Source: Bog-793 sp963803025
GTDB lineage: Bacteria; Actinomycetota; Acidimicrobiia; Acidimicrobiales; Bog-793
Direction: 5' to 3'
Assembly (NCBI GenBank): GCA_963803025.1
Contig: CAWDKZ010000008.1
Location: forward strand, 1-15,456
Length of the DNA stretch: 15,456 nt
Under the pieces are notes generated by a model that worked only from the letters and a program-made list of their open reading frames with translations, did no database searches and was not told the origin of the DNA. This document shows, one piece after another, positions 1 to 6,022 of the stretch. The stretch's first letter is position 1, and every line of letters begins with the position of its first letter. Position numbers and translations under genes: made by a program.

Positions 1-14
1 ACTTACAGATTTGT

Positions 15-60
15 GGTGCGCCCCGAGGGACTCGAACCCTCAACCTGCGGATTAAGAGTC
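15..60 (-). repeat. attL: displaced 3' part of tRNA-Lys
   Basis: These 46 bases are identical to 13777-13822, the 3' part of the intact tRNA-Lys(CTT) gene at the other end. They run from the anticodon stem through the T-arm and acceptor to the CC of the 3' terminus. Base 14 completes an encoded CCA here, whereas the intact copy at the right reads CCC. This is the expected footprint of a tyrosine integrase that uses the tRNA 3' end as attB: the original 3' end is pushed to the far side and the element supplies a replacement. Only 14 bases of chromosome remain to the left. Confidence 0.93.
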
Positions 61-178
61 GCGTACGGGCCGTGTGGCCTCGTGAGGTGCCGAGGGGTTC
101 CCGCTGGTCTAGCTGGGCCTTCGGCGTGCGCTCGTGTGGTCCCATAGGGTACTGAAAGGCGCCGCGTTGCGGAGATCC

Positions 179-196
179 GCTGACATTCCGCTGACA
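179..196 (+). promoter_or_regulatory. Left bipartite repeat GCTGACA-N4-GCTGACA (candidate integrase arm site)
   Basis: Two GCTGACA heptamers lie 11 bp apart, one helical turn. The 20-bp block 177-196 matches 13698-13717 at 19 of 20 bases in the same orientation, so one copy lies just inside each att site (118 bp from attL, 59 bp from attR). Paired direct repeats flanking attP are what arm-type binding sites of tyrosine integrases look like. The role is inferred from position and spacing. The rest of 61-219 shows nothing else clear. Confidence 0.6.
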
Positions 197-219
197 CGCG
201 GTGCCGCAAGGGGGCGACG

Positions 220-540
220 ATGAAGGTCGAGGGTATGCATTGGGGCGCCCGAGCCGAGACGCACGGTGAAGGCGGCGCCGCGGGGATACGCCTGCTCCGA
301 TTCGAGGACACCGGACCGTCGCCGTTCGACGAGGGCGGCGTGCCTTTTGGCGCTGGGCCAGTCGGCGTCTTTGGCCATGAGTCACGCGAGTGGATGATCG
401 AGCACCTTTCCACGTTGGCCGAGTCGCACGATAAGAGGCTCGCGATCGACGACCCCGAGAGATGGCCCGACGTGCTCGCGCACGAAAAGTACGTCGAGAT
501 CGCCACGACGATCGTGAACGCTCTCTACCCGGAGCCCTGA
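220..540 (+). CDS. Hypothetical protein next to attL
   Basis: A 106-residue ORF starts at an ATG preceded at good spacing by AAGGGGG. I do not recognise a family. The N-terminal half is glycine-rich and probably disordered. The C-terminal half (about residues 58-106) is charged and helical, with WMIEHLSTLAESHDKRL and HEKYVEIATTIVNAL. It is the only plus-strand gene at this end, convergent to the long leftward operon, and a candidate accessory gene next to the attachment site. A long minus-strand ORF over the same bases runs into the tRNA fragment and looks like a shadow. Codon use and the ribosome binding site support it moderately. Confidence 0.55.
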   Translation: MKVEGMHWGARAETHGEGGAAGIRLLRFEDTGPSPFDEGGVPFGAGPVGVFGHESREWMIEHLSTLAESHDKRLAIDDPERWPDVLAHEKYVEIATTIVNALYPEP

Positions 541-606
541 CCTGCGACCTCCCCTTACGTTGCCCCAGGATGGCCCGAAACGACCGCCGAGGTATGGGAG
601 TGCGGG

Positions 607-780
607 CTACTTGCTCAGCCCGAAGCCCTTTAGCAGCTTGCGGGTGAGCCCCATCGACCGGCTGTAGGACTTGCGCCGGGCGACCCGCTTCGCATAGGCG
701 CCCGGGCCTCGTGAGGCGGCGCGGAGGTTGTTCGAGAACCGCGCTGCCCGGTAGAGCTGACTGGTGAACGATCTCGCCAT
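607..780 (-). CDS. Small basic protein, SQLYRAAR type
   Basis: This 57-residue ORF starts at ATG 780 after a GGGGAAGGGG purine run. The product is strongly basic. It begins MARSFTSQLYRAARFSNNLR and continues with an Ala/Arg/Lys-rich middle and the C-terminus LTRKLLKGFGLSK. From memory, short proteins with a SLTSQLYxAARLSNxxRA start recur in actinobacterial prophages and integrative elements, with no assigned function. Basic charge suggests nucleic-acid or protein binding, but that is inference. It is the last gene of the leftward operon. The 24-bp palindrome at 814-837 lies between it and the preceding gene. Confidence 0.7.
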   Translation of the reverse strand: MARSFTSQLYRAARFSNNLRAASRGPGAYAKRVARRKSYSRSMGLTRKLLKGFGLSK

Positions 781-813
781 CGTGGCCCCTTCCCCCGCGA
801 GCGTACCCGCGGC

Positions 814-837
814 AAAACCCTAGACGTCTAGGGTTTT
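814..837. promoter_or_regulatory. 24-bp perfect palindrome
   Basis: AAAACCC and GGGTTTT flank the self-complementary core TAGACGTCTA, giving 24 bases of perfect dyad symmetry. It overlaps the stop codon of the gene at 828-1013 and precedes the start of the 607-780 gene. A second copy of the core with one arm is at 1037-1057; the two share 21 identical bases. It could be an operator for a dimeric regulator. Read leftward it also resembles a terminator stem followed by TTTT, though the stem has no real loop. No binding protein can be assigned. Confidence 0.7.
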
Positions 838-1013
838 CGGCACACCGTGTCTGAGACGGCGGTCCCGTCAGCGATGGCAGATTCGAGGATGTCCCCGTGC
901 TCGGCCAGATCACGAAAGCGCTGGCGCTCTTGCCGGCTGAACGACTGAGATCGTAACGAGTCCGTTACGATCTCATGGCCGGGAGGCTCCTGCTTCGGTA
1001 GCAGCTCCCCCAT
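828..1013 (-). CDS. Hypothetical small protein
   Basis: A 61-residue ORF starts at ATG 1013, 24 bases after the stop of the two-TM gene, with only a weak ribosome binding site. The middle is charged and probably helical (SFSRQERQRFRDLAEHGDIL). I do not recognise it. Its codons for HEIVTDSLRS contain a perfect 13-bp inverted repeat, and its TAG stop lies inside the 24-bp palindrome. The region may therefore be under regulatory rather than coding constraint. Position in the co-directional operon favours a gene. Confidence 0.5.
   Translation of the reverse strand: MGELLPKQEPPGHEIVTDSLRSQSFSRQERQRFRDLAEHGDILESAIADGTAVSDTVCRKP
946..975. repeat. Perfect 13-bp inverted repeat, 4-nt spacer
   Basis: TGAGATCGTAACG (946-958) and CGTTACGATCTCA (963-975) are exact reverse complements separated by AGTC. 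The dyad lies inside the small ORF 828-1013. Possible roles are an operator, an mRNA hairpin or a protein-binding site of the element. Confidence 0.8.
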
Positions 1014-1036
1014 GCGCGCTTACCCGCCCCCAATTG

Positions 1037-1057
1037 CCTAGACGTCTAGGGTTTTCG
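1037..1057. promoter_or_regulatory. Second copy of the TAGACGTCTA palindrome
   Basis: A 14-bp palindrome with core TAGACGTCTA (1037-1050) plus GTTTTCG to its right is identical over 21 bases to 819-839. Here the left AAAA arm is absent. The site forms the last codons and TAG stop of the 1038-1253 gene, as the first copy does for the next gene. Two copies in the same place relative to consecutive genes suggest a common regulator or a duplicated 3'-end element. Confidence 0.65.
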
Positions 1058-1253
1058 AGGCGGCCGGCGTCGTGGGCGTGGCTGCCTTGGTGAAGTGTCG
1101 GCGGTCGACCAGATACCAGGGGAACACGATCACCCAGATGAGCACCGTCCCGAGCGCCCAGCTAATCACCTCTCCCCGCGTGCGCCCCGCGGCGTGCGCG
1201 TCGAATCCGACCCACAGGGCCGTTACGAACACGATCAGGTAAAGCAGGCTCAT
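1038..1253 (-). CDS. Small two-TM membrane protein
   Basis: A 71-residue product starts at ATG 1253 after GAAAGGAAAGTGAG, a good ribosome binding site, 15 bases after the whiB stop. Hydrophobic segments at about residues 3-17 (LLYLIVFVTALWVGF) and 30-47 (ISWALGTVLIWVIVFPWYLV) flank a short charged loop, with a threonine/alanine-rich tail. This looks like an inner-membrane hairpin protein. Small membrane proteins near phage ends are often holins or superinfection-exclusion factors, but no lysin is encoded here, so I assign no function. Confidence 0.72.
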   Translation of the reverse strand: MSLLYLIVFVTALWVGFDAHAAGRTRGEVISWALGTVLIWVIVFPWYLVDRRHFTKAATPTTPAASKTLDV

Positions 1254-1268
1254 CTCACTTTCCTTTCG

Positions 1269-1559
1269 TCATGCCGACTGCTCGGCGGTCTCGCGTAGCT
1301 GTAGGAGGCGGTCCCGGCGCAACCGGCGACGTTCGCGTTCGCTCAGCCCGCCCCATATGCCAGATTTCTCGACGTTCGCGATGGCGTATTCCAGGCACTC
1401 GACGCGCACGGCGCAGCCGCGGCAGACCTCCTTGGCCTCCCGGGTCGACTGGCCCCGCTCGGGAAAGAACTGGTCCGGGTCGATGCCGACACAGTTGGCC
1501 TGCCGGTGCCAGCTCGGCGATACGGGCCAGCCGTCCAGGTCCAGCCCCGGCCCGTTCAC
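1269..1559 (-). CDS. WhiB-family iron-sulfur transcription factor
   Basis: A 96-residue protein with the four cysteines of the WhiB [4Fe-4S] site (C23, C46, C49, C55; spacing CxxC then C-x5-C), the family motif GIWGG at 67-71, and a basic tail (SERERRRLRRDR) for DNA contact. Wbl proteins are restricted to actinobacteria and their phages and act with the primary sigma factor. The GTG start at 1559 overlaps the stop of the 45-residue peptide gene by 4 nt, so it belongs to the leftward operon. In mycobacteriophage TM4 a WhiB-like protein alters host gene expression and exclusion; a similar role here is inference. Confidence 0.93.
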   Translation of the reverse strand: MNGPGLDLDGWPVSPSWHRQANCVGIDPDQFFPERGQSTREAKEVCRGCAVRVECLEYAIANVEKSGIWGGLSERERRRLRRDRLLQLRETAEQSA

Positions 1560-1693
1560 GGCGTCACCGCGGCGAACGTCTCGACGGCGCTAGGCGGCCT
1601 GGGCGGTCGCTGGGCCGCGCCGACCGGACCGGCGAACAGAGAGACGGCCGCTACGACCAGGACGAGCCCCACGGCCCGCAGGGCGCCCGTCAC
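1556..1693 (-). CDS. Secreted mini-peptide (45 aa)
   Basis: A short ORF from GTG 1693 to TGA 1556-1558 links its neighbours with GTGA overlaps on both sides, which strongly supports translation. The product starts VTGALRAVGLVLVVAAVSLF and continues AGPVGAAQ, a typical signal peptide with a likely signal peptidase I site after VGA (about residue 26). The mature part, about 19 residues, is Pro/Arg/Ala-rich with PPRPP. There is no lipobox cysteine. It could be exported, or remain a single-TM peptide. No function recognised. Confidence 0.65.
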   Translation of the reverse strand: MTGALRAVGLVLVVAAVSLFAGPVGAAQRPPRPPSAVETFAAVTP

Positions 1694-1932
1694 GGGGCGT
1701 CGGCCGACTGCTCGGCGGCGAATTGGCCGGTGATCTCTAGGACGGTCCGCAGGTCGACCTTGCAGCGCCCGGCGTACAGGCTCAGCGTGTCCACGAGCAG
1801 GTCGGCCAGCGGGAGCACGAGGGCGACGCCGACCTCGTCGAGGATGGCCTGCGCGCTCTCGTCGTCATCGTTAGCGGTCGCGGTCACGAGGGCCGCGGCG
1901 TCCCGGTACAGCTCGGGCGGGAAGGCGATCAC
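1690..1932 (-). CDS. Small acidic helical protein
   Basis: Starts at GTG 1932, one base after the stop of the preceding gene; 80 residues. It is acidic, with DDDESAQAILDEVG at about 21-34, followed by a hydrophobic amphipathic stretch VALVLPLADLLVDTLSLYAG and a single cysteine. No family recognised. It ends with a GTGA overlap with the secreted peptide gene. A longer in-frame ORF reaches upstream into the preceding gene, but tight packing favours this start. Confidence 0.62.
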   Translation of the reverse strand: MIAFPPELYRDAAALVTATANDDDESAQAILDEVGVALVLPLADLLVDTLSLYAGRCKVDLRTVLEITGQFAAEQSADAP

Positions 1933-1933
1933 G

Positions 1934-2614
1934 TCAGAGCACCGCGATGTACGGATTACTGAGCGCCATGGTGCTGCCCTGCCAGGCGACACACGACCAC
2001 ACGCACGACGACCCGTCAGCGACGACCGTCAGCGGGATCGGGTTCGGCGAGCCCGGCAACCAGCCCGCGGGCGTCGGCCAGGTCGGCTGGGAGCTGCCCG
2101 ACGTGCCGGCGACGATGCACTGGTAGACGTAGCCGTTCGCGGGGTCGATCTGTGCGCCCACCGCGTACGCGTGGCCCGCGGACCAGCCCAGCCGGCTGGG
2201 GAGAGCCGGCGCGAACTCGCAGCCGTTGAAATTGAACACGGGCCGAATCGAAGTCACTCCCGCGGCGACGGTGTAGGTGCCGGCCGCGAGCCCCGTGCTG
2301 TTCGGGAGGGCGTCGACGAGGAGGGTGCCGTTGTAGTCGAGCAGCCCGAAGTACGGGTGCCCGGCGAGGAGCGTCGACATCGGGAATATGTACCCGGAGA
2401 ACGCCAGCACGTTGCCGACGGCGATCTGACCCGCGCCGACGACGATCTCACCGCCCGACGCCGGCGGGTAGAAGGCCAAGCTCACGGCGCCGTAGGCCGC
2501 GACGAATATCGAGCTGTCCTCGACGCTCACCCCGGCCGGCCAGGTTGTCGCGCCGTCGCACCAGTCTTGCGGCGCGATGAATGTCGGGTCGATGACAAGG
2601 TTTCCAGTGCTCAT
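1934..2614 (-). CDS. Repeat-domain protein, one W/Y/C GTSGSS module
   Basis: A 226-residue protein starts at ATG 2614 after AGGAGGGGGTG, the best ribosome binding site in the operon. Residues 1-140 are Gly/Ala/Thr/Val-rich and look like a beta-sandwich, resembling carbohydrate-binding-type or tail-fibre domains. Residues about 143-212 form one copy of the module W-x4-HxY...Y-x-C...GTSGSSxPxW...DGSSCVWSC. Two more copies occur in the neighbouring 2628-3026 gene. Such modules occur in phage tail and fibre proteins and in chitin-binding-like domains. No signal peptide is seen. A particle-surface or tail-attached binding protein is plausible but inferred. Confidence 0.78.
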   Translation of the reverse strand: MSTGNLVIDPTFIAPQDWCDGATTWPAGVSVEDSSIFVAAYGAVSLAFYPPASGGEIVVGAGQIAVGNVLAFSGYIFPMSTLLAGHPYFGLLDYNGTLLVDALPNSTGLAAGTYTVAAGVTSIRPVFNFNGCEFAPALPSRLGWSAGHAYAVGAQIDPANGYVYQCIVAGTSGSSQPTWPTPAGWLPGSPNPIPLTVVADGSSCVWSCVAWQGSTMALSNPYIAVL

Positions 2615-2627
2615 GTTTCACCCCCTC

Positions 2628-3026
2628 CTAGTAGTCCAGCGCCCAGGTCACTGAGCCGTCGATGGTGGTCGCAGACAAGAACGACCAGGCGGGCTCGGAG
2701 CTGCCCGACGTGCCGCTCGTGGTGCACTGCCAGAGCGCGCCCCCAGCGATGACCTGATCCGGGTTCGGGTACGGCCCGCCGGTACCGAGCGGGCCAGCCG
2801 TGTACGGGTGGTCCGGCTGCCAGGTGGCGCGGGCGTTCTGAGCGCATACCCACGAGCACGCGCCATCGGCCACGCTGGCGTTGAACGTCGTCGGCCATGA
2901 GGGCGCCGAGCTGCCTGAGATTCCCGAGCGCGTGCAGAGGTAGACCAGGCCGCCGACCGTTACCTCGTCGATGCCCGCTTGGTAGGGGGTGGCCGCCTGC
3001 CAGACGGGCGGGTTGGTGAAGCTCAC
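2628..3026 (-). CDS. Two-module GTSGSS repeat protein
   Basis: A 132-residue protein made almost wholly of two copies of the module. Copy 1 (about residues 9-62) has WQAATPYQAG, YLCTRSGISGSSAPSW and DGACSWVC. Copy 2 (about 68-132) has WQPDHPYTAG, LWQCTTSGTSGSSEPAW and DGSVTWALDY. Copy 2 has an insert before its strand, and cysteine usage differs between copies. The GTG start at 3026 overlaps the upstream stop by GTGA. The downstream gene carries a third module, so the pair probably arose by duplication and acts together. The likely role is ligand binding on a surface, perhaps decoration of a particle. Confidence 0.78.
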   Translation of the reverse strand: MSFTNPPVWQAATPYQAGIDEVTVGGLVYLCTRSGISGSSAPSWPTTFNASVADGACSWVCAQNARATWQPDHPYTAGPLGTGGPYPNPDQVIAGGALWQCTTSGTSGSSEPAWSFLSATTIDGSVTWALDY

Positions 3027-3205
3027 GAGGTCACCCCCTCACTCGATCGGCCGGACCGCAGCGCGCCGTGCCTGGCGGTGATGGTCGCCAGGAAACAGGC
3101 CACGACGTGCGCGGTCCGGGCCAGGCGCGGGCGAAAGGAACCCGCGCCGTACCCCGTTCCCAACCGCGTACCGCCAGGACGCGGGATAAGGGTCCGGGGA
3201 ATCAT
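3023..3205 (-). CDS. Small basic hypothetical protein
   Basis: A 60-residue ORF from ATG 3205 to TGA 3023-3025. It overlaps its upstream neighbour by ATGA and its downstream neighbour by GTGA, the main reason to believe it is translated. The product is basic and Gly/Arg-rich at the N-terminus (MIPRTLIPRPGGTRLGTGYG), with a short hydrophobic stretch HVVACFLATITA. No family recognised. A longer in-frame ORF continues upstream, but that part is a shadow of the preceding gene. Confidence 0.55.
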   Translation of the reverse strand: MIPRTLIPRPGGTRLGTGYGAGSFRPRLARTAHVVACFLATITARHGALRSGRSSEGVTS

Positions 3206-3417
3206 GGGGCGACCTTTCCGGGGTGGGCCGCGCCACAGAAGCGACAGCGGCCGGTCGCCGAGTCGTACAGGTGACGGCACCGCGCCACCTGGCGGGCGGC
3301 GCGCAGCTCGGCGCGGGCCCGGCGTCGGTAGGCGCGGACCTGGGCGTCGTGAATCGCCCAGCGCGCCTCCTCCTCGGTAAGCACGACGGCACGGTAGCCG
3401 GGCGGGGCGTGTCTCAT
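3202..3417 (-). CDS. Small Cys/His-motif protein after the large terminase
   Basis: A 71-residue protein from ATG 3417, whose ATGA overlaps the terminase stop. Residues about 14-45 are a charged helix rich in Glu, Ala and Arg. The C-terminus has CRHLY-x5-GRCRFCGAAH, a probable zinc site (C/H plus CxxC). A nearly equivalent motif ends the large terminase itself (HEHVY-x6-GPARCYYCG). HNH-type nucleases often sit near phage terminases, but no HNH core is visible here. Binding of the terminase or of DNA is inference. Confidence 0.7.
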   Translation of the reverse strand: MRHAPPGYRAVVLTEEEARWAIHDAQVRAYRRRARAELRAARQVARCRHLYDSATGRCRFCGAAHPGKVAP

Positions 3418-4979
3418 GCCGCACGCTCCGGCGCGGGCTGGCCGCAGTAGTAGCACCGCGCCGGGCCGTCCGGCGCTGGCATGTAGACGTGCTCGTGGTG
3501 CGGTGGGCGCCTAGCGGCCCGGGCGGCCTGCCGCTCGATTGCCCGGCGTTCCCGGTCAGCCGCGCGGTGGGCGGCGTTCATGGCGGCCTCGGGGTCGTCG
3601 CGCTTCGCGATATCGCGGCGGACGTACTCGCCAAAGGCGAACCCTTGGTCGGCCTGGTCGACGATGGCGTTCACACAGAGAGCCGTGCTCACGGCCCGGT
3701 CGTCGTGTCCCTTCGCCTCGGCGGGGTCCATCCGATAGGTGCCGGGCACAGTTCCCTCGTGCAAGCGGATGGCGACGAGCTCGGCGACGAGGGCGGGATC
3801 GTTCGGGATCGCGAGGGTGCGGTTGCGGATCGCCAGCATGAGCGACAGGGCGAGCTTCCCGACGCTCGGCTGGGTGAAGATGTAGGGCTCGACGTGGACG
3901 CCGGCGCGGCGTAGGCGTTGCATCGAATTGACCATCTGCGCCGGGTCACAGATGACGTGGCAGGGCCGGTAGAGCTTCGCCATCTCGACGATGTAGTTCT
4001 CCGTCGTCTCGAAGTCGACCGGCCGTTTCTTTGTCCCGGCCCATGCTTTCTGGCGATCGACGACGACACGCTGGCCGACGAGGCGCCCGCGCTCGTCGCG
4101 GATCGGCTCGCCATGGGCGATCGTGACGACGAATCGGTCGTTAGTCCACCCGGCATCGACGCCCAGCTGGTACTGGCGGCCGGGCTCCGGCGGGAGGTCC
4201 CCTTCGAGGGTCGCGCAGGCGAGCACGTCGTCACGAGAGGCGAGCACGTCGTCAGGGGCGCACCATTCGTTCAGGTGCAGACGGCGGTAAGACGACTCCG
4301 GGAGCATGGCCCGCTGTTCGGCGAGAAAGTCGGGCGAGACCCATGCCAGCGGCCCGGGCGTCTCGGCGACAGTCCAGGCCGGCGAAGTGAGCGCGGCTCG
4401 GTAGATGCCAGCGGTCCACCTGGCGGGGTCGCCGCTCGTCGTGATGGCGAGAAGCTTCGCCCCGGGAACCTTGCCGGTCGCCGAGAAGATGGCCTCCCAC
4501 AGCTGGCGCGCGTTCGTCGTCGTCGGCCAGGCCGTCACCTCGTCCGCGACGGCGAAAGCGTCTTTGCGTCCCCAGGCGCTAGCCGCGTCGGCGGCGAGGA
4601 TTTCGAGGCGCACCCCGCTCCGGGTTCTCGCGGCGTAGGCGTCGGCGTCGAGCACCCCGCGCAGGGCCGCAGTCCTCGCGACGAATCCCCGGAGTGCGTC
4701 GCCGAGGAGCCTCGCCTGGTCCCGGTCGACGGCGAACGCAGAGAGGGAGCTGCCAGGGGGAAGCACCGCGACCATGAGCACCGCGCACAGCGCGGCCGCA
4801 TCGGTCGTCTTGCTCCCGCCCCTCGGCCGGGAGTCCCAGCGGTACGGCGGCGCGGCAGGGTCGAGAGCCCACCGTGCCGTCGCCCACTGGAAGTCGGCCG
4901 CGACGTCCGCCCACCGCTGGCCCGATTCGAGCCGGAGCGACGAGAGGAGGTCGAGTGCCCGGTCGAGGTCGAGCGTCAT
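3414..4979 (-). CDS. Phage terminase large subunit
   Basis: A 521-residue protein with both parts of a DNA-packaging motor. The ATPase domain has a Walker A-like RPRGGSKTT (51-59), Walker B AFAVADE (141-147, D146/E147) and a coupling motif LLAITTSGDP (176-185). The RNase H-like nuclease has candidate metal ligands D275 (GVDAGW), D345 (CDPAQ) and D426/D427 (GHDDRA). An Arg/Ala-rich helix and a Cys/His tail (H497, C509, C512) follow. Length and domain order are normal for a functional TerL. The ATG at 4979 overlaps the upstream stop by ATGA. No portal gene follows, which is unusual because portal normally comes next. Confidence 0.93.
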   Translation of the reverse strand: MTLDLDRALDLLSSLRLESGQRWADVAADFQWATARWALDPAAPPYRWDSRPRGGSKTTDAAALCAVLMVAVLPPGSSLSAFAVDRDQARLLGDALRGFVARTAALRGVLDADAYAARTRSGVRLEILAADAASAWGRKDAFAVADEVTAWPTTTNARQLWEAIFSATGKVPGAKLLAITTSGDPARWTAGIYRAALTSPAWTVAETPGPLAWVSPDFLAEQRAMLPESSYRRLHLNEWCAPDDVLASRDDVLACATLEGDLPPEPGRQYQLGVDAGWTNDRFVVTIAHGEPIRDERGRLVGQRVVVDRQKAWAGTKKRPVDFETTENYIVEMAKLYRPCHVICDPAQMVNSMQRLRRAGVHVEPYIFTQPSVGKLALSLMLAIRNRTLAIPNDPALVAELVAIRLHEGTVPGTYRMDPAEAKGHDDRAVSTALCVNAIVDQADQGFAFGEYVRRDIAKRDDPEAAMNAAHRAADRERRAIERQAARAARRPPHHEHVYMPAPDGPARCYYCGQPAPERAA

Positions 4980-5242
4980 GGCCCCACCGTGAGGCGCGCC
5001 GTCACCCCCTTACGGCGGTCTCGGGACTTGGCTAGGTCTGAGCGTGACGATTTCGCCGGGAGGTCGATACCGGCCGCCCGGCACGCCGCGGCGAGCGAGG
5101 GTTCGTCACGGCGTGCCTTGGCGGCCAGCGGGGCGAACCCGTTGGCGCCGCGGCGCACCAGGTGCAGCGTTTGCGGTTCCAGGTCGGTCAGTTCGGAGAT
5201 TCCCTCCGTACCGTCGACCAGCCGCGCCCGGGTCTGTCTCAC
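4976..5242 (-). CDS. Small RGANG-motif protein
   Basis: An 88-residue protein starts at GTG 5242 (GTGA overlap with the previous stop). Residues about 17-40 read LTDLEPQTLHLVRRGANGFA. The pattern (hydrophobic)-V-x-RGANG resembles the N-terminal segment of some prophage protease or head-morphogenesis proteins, in which a line such as LVxRGANGxP opens the domain. The remainder is basic and short, with no catalytic protease region. It could be a minimal relative or remnant of such a protein, or an unrelated terminase partner. It sits directly before TerL. Confidence 0.65.
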   Translation of the reverse strand: MRQTRARLVDGTEGISELTDLEPQTLHLVRRGANGFAPLAAKARRDEPSLAAACRAAGIDLPAKSSRSDLAKSRDRRKGVTARLTVGP

Positions 5243-6012
5243 TGGACCACGATTTTCAGGTGGTCCGGCTTGACGCCGAGCGCCTTGGCCGCGACGACCC
5301 GCAGGGCGGCGAGGTCACGCTGCCCGAGTCCCTTGGCCCGCTTGGAGTCGGTCACCAGGGTGAGTGTCCCGGTCGCCGATTTCGCCATCTTCTGCGCGTC
5401 CGGTCCGGCCAGCTTGACCAGCTTGCGGGCGAGCTGCTTGATAGCCCGCGCCTTGGCGACGGCCGCGGCGATTTCGTCGTCGTCGTCGGGCGCTGCCACC
5501 AGCACGAGCCCCAGCCCCTCGCAGAGCTGACACGGACTCTGACCGACCAGTCCCGTCCCGGTGCAGGCCGGGCACTCGTCCGTCAGCGTCGGGTCGTTCA
5601 TCGCGTCGCTGTTCAGGTCGCCGAGCTGCTTGACGACGGACGCCGGGAGGCGTGCGGCCAGTTCGAGACGGGTCGCTGCCCGGAGCGCTTCGAGACGGGC
5701 GATGTCGCTTGCCAGACCCGGGTCGTGCTCGGCCCTGGCCTTGACGGCCACCGAGGCGACCGGGCTGTACGTCTGGGCGAGGCGTGCCGCGAACCTGGCA
5801 TCGCTCAGCGGGTCGGCCGCTGCCGTCCCGCGGTTGACACGGGCTCGGTAGTCGGTCTTGGCCGCCTTCTGGATGGCGCCGGACGGGTCGACCCGCTTGG
5901 CTGCACGTTCGAGCGCTTCCCGCTCCGGCGTGCCCTTGGCGGGTGCCGTCCCGTTGGCCTTGGCCTTCGCTAACTCCTTTGCAAAGAACACATCGAGAAC
6001 TACGTCTGCCAT
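5239..6012 (-). CDS. DnaJ-type zinc-motif protein
   Basis: A 257-residue protein from ATG 6012 with AGGTGA upstream, 10 bases after the previous stop. The N-terminal half is Ala/Lys/Arg-rich and helical. Residues 147-168 hold two CxxCxGxG-type units (CPACTGTG, C147/C150; CQLCEGLG, C161/C164), the zinc-binding pattern of DnaJ central domains but with only two units instead of four. An acidic DDDDE stretch follows, then a Lys/Ala-rich C-terminal domain. There is no J-domain, so it is not DnaJ. Its place between the probable TerS and TerL suggests a role in packaging or assembly. Confidence 0.75.
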   Translation of the reverse strand: MADVVLDVFFAKELAKAKANGTAPAKGTPEREALERAAKRVDPSGAIQKAAKTDYRARVNRGTAAADPLSDARFAARLAQTYSPVASVAVKARAEHDPGLASDIARLEALRAATRLELAARLPASVVKQLGDLNSDAMNDPTLTDECPACTGTGLVGQSPCQLCEGLGLVLVAAPDDDDEIAAAVAKARAIKQLARKLVKLAGPDAQKMAKSATGTLTLVTDSKRAKGLGQRDLAALRVVAAKALGVKPDHLKIVVQ

Positions 6013-6022
6013 TTCAGTTCAC

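Noticed and set aside
15..60. A second tRNA-Lys gene at the left edge
   Set aside because: Only the 3' part is present; the 5' half and D-arm are missing, so it is an attachment-site remnant.
2010..2030. GTCAGC-N7-GTCAGC as another integrase-type repeat
   Set aside because: The spacing is 13 rather than 11 bp, the heptamer is incomplete, and it is explained by coding sequence.
1271..2752. Plus-strand ORF of 493 codons
   Set aside because: It lies opposite several overlapping minus-strand genes (WhiB, GTSGSS proteins) with clear motifs, and its product is Arg/Pro/Ala-rich low-complexity, typical of an antisense frame in high-GC DNA.
3918..5273. Plus-strand ORF of 451 codons antisense to TerL
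   Set aside because: The opposite strand encodes a full terminase with catalytic motifs; this frame shows no motif and has shadow composition.
5044..5973. Plus-strand ORF of 309 codons
   Set aside because: Antisense to the DnaJ-type zinc-motif gene; Arg/Gly/Asp-rich with no recognisable domain.
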